Assembly: GCA_015680685.1 (NCBI GenBank)
Contig: MNCI01003573.1
Location: forward strand, 1,008,109 to 1,072,108
Origin: Gnetum montanum
Lineage: Eukaryota > Streptophyta > Gnetopsida > Gnetales > Gnetaceae
Length of the DNA stretch: 64,000 nucleotides
Direction of reading: 5' to 3'
This document shows, piece after piece, positions 57,911 to 64,000 of the stretch; positions within the stretch are counted from its first letter, which is position 1, and every line of letters begins with the position of its first letter. The notes under the pieces are model-generated. The model was not told where the DNA came from and ran no database searches. It saw only the letters and a program-made list of their open reading frames with translations. Position numbers and translations under genes: made by a program.

Positions 57911-58399
57911 CCTCTCATGGTTCACTAGTTGAAGCCACCTGAGTAGTTGAGGTCATGGGAATAGATAAGATGGGAGTGGACTTTCATGGGCCCACTTCAT
58001 TTCATCCCTTAACTTGCTTATCATTATGGTTCTTAGGCTTTTGTGCCTTCTTCTTCCATTATTTGGTTGGTGATTTCTTGTTGTCATTATAGGTTGGAAA
58101 GAAGAAGTTGTTGCATTAGCCACCACAGGGGGTCATTGTTCAATTGTGTGGATGGACTTGGTCATAACAGGAGAGGGGGTAAGCTAATAAAAAAAGGCTC
58201 CTTATGGGTGTATTAGAGATGACACCTTTATAATAAATGGAAACCTTGAACTAGTAGAAATTGAAGGCCTTCTTTCAATGTGAGAAGTTACTCAAATCAT
58301 GAATGGTTTCCTCATAAGCCTTGGATCATGATTAATGTTTAATGCTGCTATGATTTATGGGCTATTATTGGCATTCAATGGGTCTTTGTACACATACAT

Positions 58400-60460
58400 C
58401 AACTAGTTTTAAGGCCTAACCAAGTTTGATGCATTAAGAACAAGCTCATCCCTATTTATCAACTTTTGCAGGTCATCTTTTAACGTAAGGCAAAAATTAA
58501 CATCATGACCTAGTAATTGTTGATAGTGAGAAAAGTTATTGAGCTTAAAATACTTAAGCACCTAAGGATCATCCTTAGTTGCTTAAGTAGGATCTTTGGC
58601 TATCTCACATAGTCTCTCATGCCTTTTTCAAGAATTCTTAATCATTTGCTTATATTGTATCCTCCCACTCTTCAATAGTTAATCTAACAATTTAGATGGT
58701 TTCAAAGGTAGCCTAGTATATTTGGTTCAGCCTTTCTACTCAAAATTAGACCTTGAAGTAGTCGATGTAGTGGTCCTAGATGTCAAGGGTTGGTTATTAT
58801 GGTTGTTGGCAACGGTCTTGGGTTGGTTGGTTCTTAGCCCCTAGCTGATTATCTTGCTCTCTTTGGCTATAATTGCCACTACCACATTGTTTTTCCTTCT
58901 ACTCTTCTTGACCTTCCATGCATGTTGGTTTTTATATGTTATGTAGGTAGGTTCGTGGCTAGCCTCCACAGCATCCTCTATGTTTTTGGTCTAGAAGAAA
59001 GCTTGACTTAGTGATTGTATATATAAGTAGTACAACTTTGACTTGATGAAATCATTAACTACTCCCTTGAATATAGCTAAAAGATGAGTTTCGACTATAT
59101 GTTCTGGTATTTCATCAATCAAAACATTCCATCATTAGATGAACTTTTGCACTAGTTCAATGGGTCCTTTCTTGACCTACATCAGTTGGTCAAGGATGGT
59201 ATCAATCTTTAAGTTGTACTTGAAGTGGGTAATGAATGGTGAAATCAAGTCTTCTAAAGAGGATATGGATCCTCTCAATAAGGCACAGTACTAGTCAATG
59301 GCCTTTCCCATAAGGGACATAGGGAAGATCCTCATAATTATGTGAGGCCAAGCTTGTAGTAATAAGTACTCTAAGTGGAAGGTTATGAAATGAGATTTCA
59401 TGTCATCTTCATCATTATAATTTATAAACTATAGTATGAGGACACCAGGGGAAAGAGTTAGAGTCAAAGGTGTAGGGTTGATGGGGTCATCCTAATAGAA
59501 ATCCATAATCTTGATGGTTTAAGATGTAGAGGCTTTGAGCCTCTTTAACTCTTTAGTTAGATCCTAGATCATCTAAAAGGCTTAATCTAGGCCCTGGGGT
59601 GGCCTTGTCAATTATGGGATTTTCATGAAAGGTTGTGGTATCTGTTTGAAGGCCTATGACCTTGCTATCAATTGTGGCACCGAGGGGACAATTTGTGCCA
59701 TCATAGTGGTTGGTGATCTGAATAGAGAAAAAGATGTTTGTGCTAGTATATTGGACATAAATGGGGTAAAAGGGGTGTGTGGCCCCTAGGTTACTTTGGG
59801 TTCCATGGTGGACCCCATCTAAGTAGGTAAGGGGATGGTGATTGTAACAACCACCAATGATGGTTACACAGACCATGGCTATGCGGTGAAAGACATGGTA
59901 ATGGAGAATGTTGTCTAAGGCACTATCTATTTTTGGTGCACTACTATGATAAGCGTGGACCCAAACATGGTTGGGTAAGGGGAAGATGAAGATTGGGGGG
60001 CATACCTTGTGGAAGAGGTAAGGGGAGTTGTTGTGGTCAAGGTGGCTTTAAGAGTTTCTTGTTGGAAAATCCCACTTAGTATGTTCTCATATTCAAACTT
60101 AGCTAGTCTTCCCATCCTCTTCATCCATCTCAATCAACTAAGATAGGACGTGAGCATAGGTTTTAGTAAGGGATATCTTATCATATAGGGAAGGAATGTA
60201 TTTCTTCCCATCTCGGTGTATGAGTTTGTACTCCCTTTTGGCCTCTACTTCCATTCTTGGAATCAACATACCAACCTAAATCTTGGCATAAACAAAGTTA
60301 TAGTGATCTATGTTTATCACCAAGAAATCAAGACTTCATCCCCTAAGTCTTTAGGATTGCCTACATTCTACTTCGATGGGGTCTTTTAGATCATAAACCC
60401 TCATGGCCTATTAGTTAGCACCTATCTCAGTGAAGTTAAAGGGTAACATAGTCAATTGGC
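58400..60460 (-). pseudogene. gag of element D
   Basis: On the - strand: an N-terminal domain (HYNFVYAKI, LIHRDGKKYIPSLYDKISLT, KTYAHVLS, about 60,330-60,150; compare HYSFFYAKVQ, FVPILDVSLPLTQAYQRL of element 2), a Thr/Ser/Pro-rich linker (about 60,050-59,550), the capsid domain (FPMSLMGKAID, YCALLRGSISSLEDLISPFI, KKGPIELVQKFI, WNVLIDEIPEHIVETHLLAI, FKGVVNDFIKSKLYYLYIQS, about 59,325-58,990), and a knuckle-like NNFSHYQQLLGHDVNFCLTL with DDLQKLINRDEL (about 58,560-58,440). Typical plant Ty3/gypsy gag order; many stops. Confidence 0.85.
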
Positions 60461-62640
60461 TAAACAACATTTCAAAAATGTAGTTTTAACTTTTTTACTA
60501 TTTTTAGTAAAAATGTAATAAGCAGGATAATCCACTAACATAGTTGATCAAAAATGGAAAGGTAGTGGAAAATTGCTACTGTGAAATACTACACAGTAGA
60601 TAGTTGTGTACTATGTAGTATACAGGAAAATTTCCATCCAACTATGCTAAGTGGTGAAAATGGAAAAAAGTTGTTTTTCTAACAATGGAATTGGATTTTC
60701 TAATGGAAATGGGTTTTCCCAATGGAATTGGGTTTTCTCGATGGAAACTGGATTTTGAAAAGGAAAAGGGGTTCCTAGAATGGAATAAGGCTTCCAAAAT
60801 GGAATGGAAAATGGTTTTTGGAGTAGACTATACTGGTTCCCAAGAAACCATCAACTACTATGAAATTATAGCAAAAATCCAACTCAATTACCACTACTAT
60901 GCTGGGGTGTTTGAAAAAGAAGTTTGGGTAGTAAATGTTTGTCTTAATAGAATAACAAAATTGGATCTTAGAATTGGCAATGTAGTAGACTTGGTATTGG
61001 GAAAATATTGAAAAAAGGGATTTATGATCAACAATTGCAGCAAAGGCCCTCCTTCTAACACTAGAAAACTATTGGATCTAGAATATTCAGTTGTTGGAAT
61101 GGAAACCAAAATATCCCAAGCACCAGAATAGTTTTAGCCTTGAATCCTAAGGGCCTTTAGAAAATGGAATTCAGGGCATCTTGGATAGTCTAGCTAATCA
61201 TCCAGAGACTTATGAAAGTGTAAAATGGCCACATAAATGGAAACGTAAATGAAATTATAAATAGAAACATAAACGGAAACATAAACAAAAATCAAAATGT
61301 AAACAAAAAAGAACATATGAATGAAAATGGAATTGCATATCCGAAATGGAGAAAGACATAGAAATAAAAACATGAATTCAAATCTTCACAACAATGAACT
61401 ACAACTTTATTAAAATGAAAAATAAAGTGGTAGGTTCAAAAGGTACAGATATTGTGCTCATTGCACAAGAAGTTTCTTGAAGAAGTTTGAAATCTGTTGG
61501 AGATAACTACACTCACACCCCATAATTCGAATACTTCCTCACTCCATTTTTTAACAACTCCACATTAGATTCCACTAGGATCTGCAATTATGATCATGGA
61601 TTGGTATTCCACCTTTGGTACAATGATATTACATGGGAGTCATTGTGCACAACATAGCTACCAATTTTTGTTGCTAAAGGGGTTGTAGGGTCACAAGGCT
61701 CTTTGTTGCAAAAAATGCTTTTAAGCTATAGAAAATGCTCAAAAATTAGAACCGGAATAAGGTGTTTACATTTGGGTTTTATAGGTATGGAATTGCTATT
61801 TTTAAAGCTTACACATCACTATCATGATTGCTAACAAATTGATGTCACTTTGCAGGTTACAACAACTACAACTCTCAATGTAGTTACCATTTATAATAAG
61901 TTTGGAATACACCATAGCCACCAAAGCCCATCAATTTACTGTAAATAGTAAACATACTTTTGTGACTACGTTGACACCACCCCAACTATGCTAGCCTTGG
62001 TGGACTATGTTGAAGTTGTTGGAAAATTCTGAGAACTATGGGAAATGCTATCTACGCTAGCCATGTTGCAACTGCTAAAGACTTGGGATGACTATGCTAG
62101 CCATTGTTGGGAAAATGGAAATGGAAATGGAAAATGTCACAAATTCCAAAATTGAAAATGCCACAAATTTCAAAATGAAAAATGCCAACAATTCCAGCAT
62201 TACATCTTCATTGGGTTTTGGTGTTGGGTTTTTGTGGTGACTACACTAGGTTGGGAATGGAAAATCCCATCTATTCCATCTACACCATGGCACCGACGGG
62301 TGGTAGATGGTTCCAACATAGTTGAGGCTATACCTCTATAAAAAAAAGCCCATGAAAATGCTAATTTTGATCATTCTCAAGGTATTTTTAGCCTTCCCAA
62401 GCCCAAATATAGACATGAGGTACCTTTTTCCACTTAAGAAGTGAGGCAATAGCAACTTCTAAGGCATTTTTTAGCCTCAAAAGCCAAAGTATGCAAGATT
62501 GTAGCTCATGGACTACAAATCTTACATTTACAATAAAATTTTGCCTCAAGTTAAGAAATGAAGGTTACAATTTGCAACATGAATTTTTGGTGTTGTTTCA
62601 TATATATATATTATTTTTATATTTTCAATTATTATTATTA
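60461..62640 (-). repeat. Leader-like region of element D with short tandem repeats
   Basis: 60,685-60,800 repeats ATGGAA(T/A)(T/C)(T/G)GG(A/G)TTTTC about five times. 61,225-61,330 repeats AAACATAAACGGAAACATAA-like 12-mers. 62,108-62,185 repeats GGAAATGGAAA and AAATGCCACAAATTTCAAA-like words. A small hairpin (CTACTGTG, CACAGTAG) lies at 60,576-60,599. The open frame at 60,685-61,011 is produced by the repeats and not taken as a gene. No LTR could be delimited. Confidence 0.5.
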
Positions 62641-63017
62641 TATTATTTTTTTCTCAAGTAAGGTGATGCTAGCAAGAGGATACAAAGAAAGGTAGAGGTA
62701 GCACAATGGACAATGGCATGGTCTATAGGCAACAGGTAAGTGAACAACACATGGCACACAGTATGTAGCAGTGTGGCCAACAAGCAAAAGATGTAGATGT
62801 GGGAGTGCAGGCTACGCCTAGGTTGTGTTGCCTAATGCAGGGCTACATGGTCCTGGAATGGGCTATGCTGCCCTTAACAGCCACGCACAACCATTGTAGG
62901 GCTTTGTGCCCAAATTTTTATTTTTGTTTTATTTTATTAATTATTTTTAAAAATAAAAAATTAATTATTAATTTTATTTAATTAAGCCTCTTCCTTTTTA
63001 ATTACAAGCTTGGTTCT
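62641..63017. other. AT-rich stretch with a GC-richer island, nothing recognised
   Basis: 62,660-62,910 is GC-richer, the rest is AT-rich. No frame or repeat supported. Confidence 0.3.
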
Positions 63018-63225
63018 TAGTGTGGTGGCTAGTGGAGTGATGTTTAAAGGTTGATTTTTATAATTTAAAGATTATCTATTCGATTCCACCCTCTCTTCAA
63101 AAGTTTTTTTTTTAACTTTTTACTATTATTTTATTCTACCTTGCCTTGGTGGTTCAACTAATGACAGGTTGTAAGTTTCGCTTAGCTAAAGGGAGATTCT
63201 AAGTTTGATTCCCAACCCAAAAATT
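63018..63225 (+). repeat. Two possible tRNA-derived SINE fragments
   Basis: TTCGATTCC at 63,080-63,088 and GTTTGATTCCC at 63,203-63,213 resemble the tRNA B box (GGTTCGANTCC). GTGGTGGCTAGTGG (63,022-63,035) and TTGGTGGTTCAAC lie 45-60 bases before them, where an A box would be; a T-rich run follows the first. Only suggestive. Confidence 0.25.
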
Positions 63226-64000
63226 TTTACTTTTTTAAAAATTAATTAATTAATTTAATGTAATAATTTAATATTTTTTTATCAAGCACACATAACAAGA
63301 AAATTAAAATGGCAATATCTCCCAAACTATCAGTCTAATTGGAATGAAATTTGTACCGTTAGAATCATCTCAAGGAGTACTATGCATTGTTCATGGTTTT
63401 AGGGTCTAGAAATTAAGTTGGATATTTAGATTTCACAGAGTCCAAACTAGCTTATTCTACCAAAAAAAACATTACTAGGTTGAACATGATAACTTCTAGA
63501 TGACTTGGGTTTCAATTGTAATGAGACATTATAACATTAGCCACCAAGTATTGCTTTTCCTATGGATCTTGTGGCAATAACTCTTATTGATTAAGTTGGA
63601 ATGAGATGATCTTATGGCTAGATTTAATCCCTTAAATTTGCTAATTCATAGATCTTAGGTGAGATGAGTAATGCCAAGTTACAAGGGTTAGGTGTTTAAG
63701 GGCAATAAGTCTCAATGTAGGCCATAGTTACTAGCCTTCTATGGTAAATTAATAATGAACTTAGTCAATTTATATTTCCAACATCACTACAATATGGATA
63801 AGAGTTACCTAGATCGATGTATCCTTATCTTACCAATGTCTTTTGTAATTCATGAATCTTGATGAGGTGTAATCATATCTTCCTTGGTCAATGATTTTCT
63901 TGAAGGAATCTTGATGATTTGTGGGGCCTAGGTCTCTTGCAAATGTCAAATCCAAAGCTTTGTTATCCATAAAAAATTTCTTGAATGACAACTTTTGATT
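63226..64000. other. AT-rich stretch, nothing recognised
   Basis: No gene, repeat or motif supported on either strand. Confidence 0.3.

Noticed and set aside
60685-61011. 108-codon + frame
   Set aside because: Its first half is the translation of short ATGGAATTGGGTTTTC repeats; the rest has no similarity.
1-64000. CRISPR arrays, bacterial operons, tRNA or rRNA genes
   Set aside because: Tandem repeats here lack regular spacers, the DNA is plant nuclear, and no cloverleaf or rRNA sequence was recognised.

Overview
This is nuclear DNA from a seed plant with a large, repeat-filled genome; a gymnosperm is possible, but the sequence does not settle it. I see no bacterial operon, no rRNA or tRNA gene and no intact host gene. 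Nearly everything recognisable is nested and decayed LTR retrotransposon. Coding frames are riddled with stops, mostly TAG at places where relatives carry Gln or Trp codons, as expected of old, methylated transposons.

Layout. (A) 1-2.7 kb, + strand: gag and protease remnants of a short family that has no reverse transcriptase. (B) 5.4-7.65 kb, +: a TATA-bearing stretch and a decayed coiled-coil ORF of unknown family. (F) An old Ty3/gypsy element on the - strand, broken by later insertions: RT at 9.05-10.16 kb, part of an antisense gene at 13.1-13.9 and 37.2-39.8 kb, protease at 40.5-40.9 kb and gag capsid at 42.0-42.6 kb. (1) Inside F, 13,893-37,219, -: a gag-protease element with 0.8-kb LTRs, a PBS and a perfect 5-bp target duplication (ATGTA). 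(2) Inside element 1, 19,327-35,854, +: a 16.5-kb Tat-like Ty3/gypsy element with 1.65-kb LTRs and a perfect target duplication (ATCCC). It carries gag, protease, RT-RNase H and integrase, and is richer in GC than its surroundings. (3) 44,273-51,013, -: a 6.7-kb relative of element 1 with gag only. 53.1-53.9 kb, +: the 3' end of a LINE. (D) 53.9-60.5 kb, -: a relative of element 2 with gag, protease and an antisense gene. 60.5-64 kb: decayed leader-like repeats and AT-rich DNA with two possible tRNA-derived (SINE-like) fragments. An assembly gap of 547 N lies at 18,075-18,621.

The most interesting item is in element 2. Between protease and RT, on the strand opposite to gag-pol, lies an eight-exon gene (29,290 to 24,895). 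It has seven canonical GT-AG introns, a TATA-like box, a poly(A) signal, and splice phases that agree throughout apart from one frameshift. Exons of a clearly related gene lie at the same place and in the same antisense sense in element D, and a more divergent version lies in F. An intron-containing passenger gene carried antisense inside a retrotransposon lineage can keep its introns through retrotransposition, because the genomic RNA carries them in reverse. The N-terminal part has weak HAD/FCP1-phosphatase-like motifs, the middle recalls plant-mobile-domain-type proteins, and the C-terminal part is charged and probably coiled coil. All three copies are now broken.
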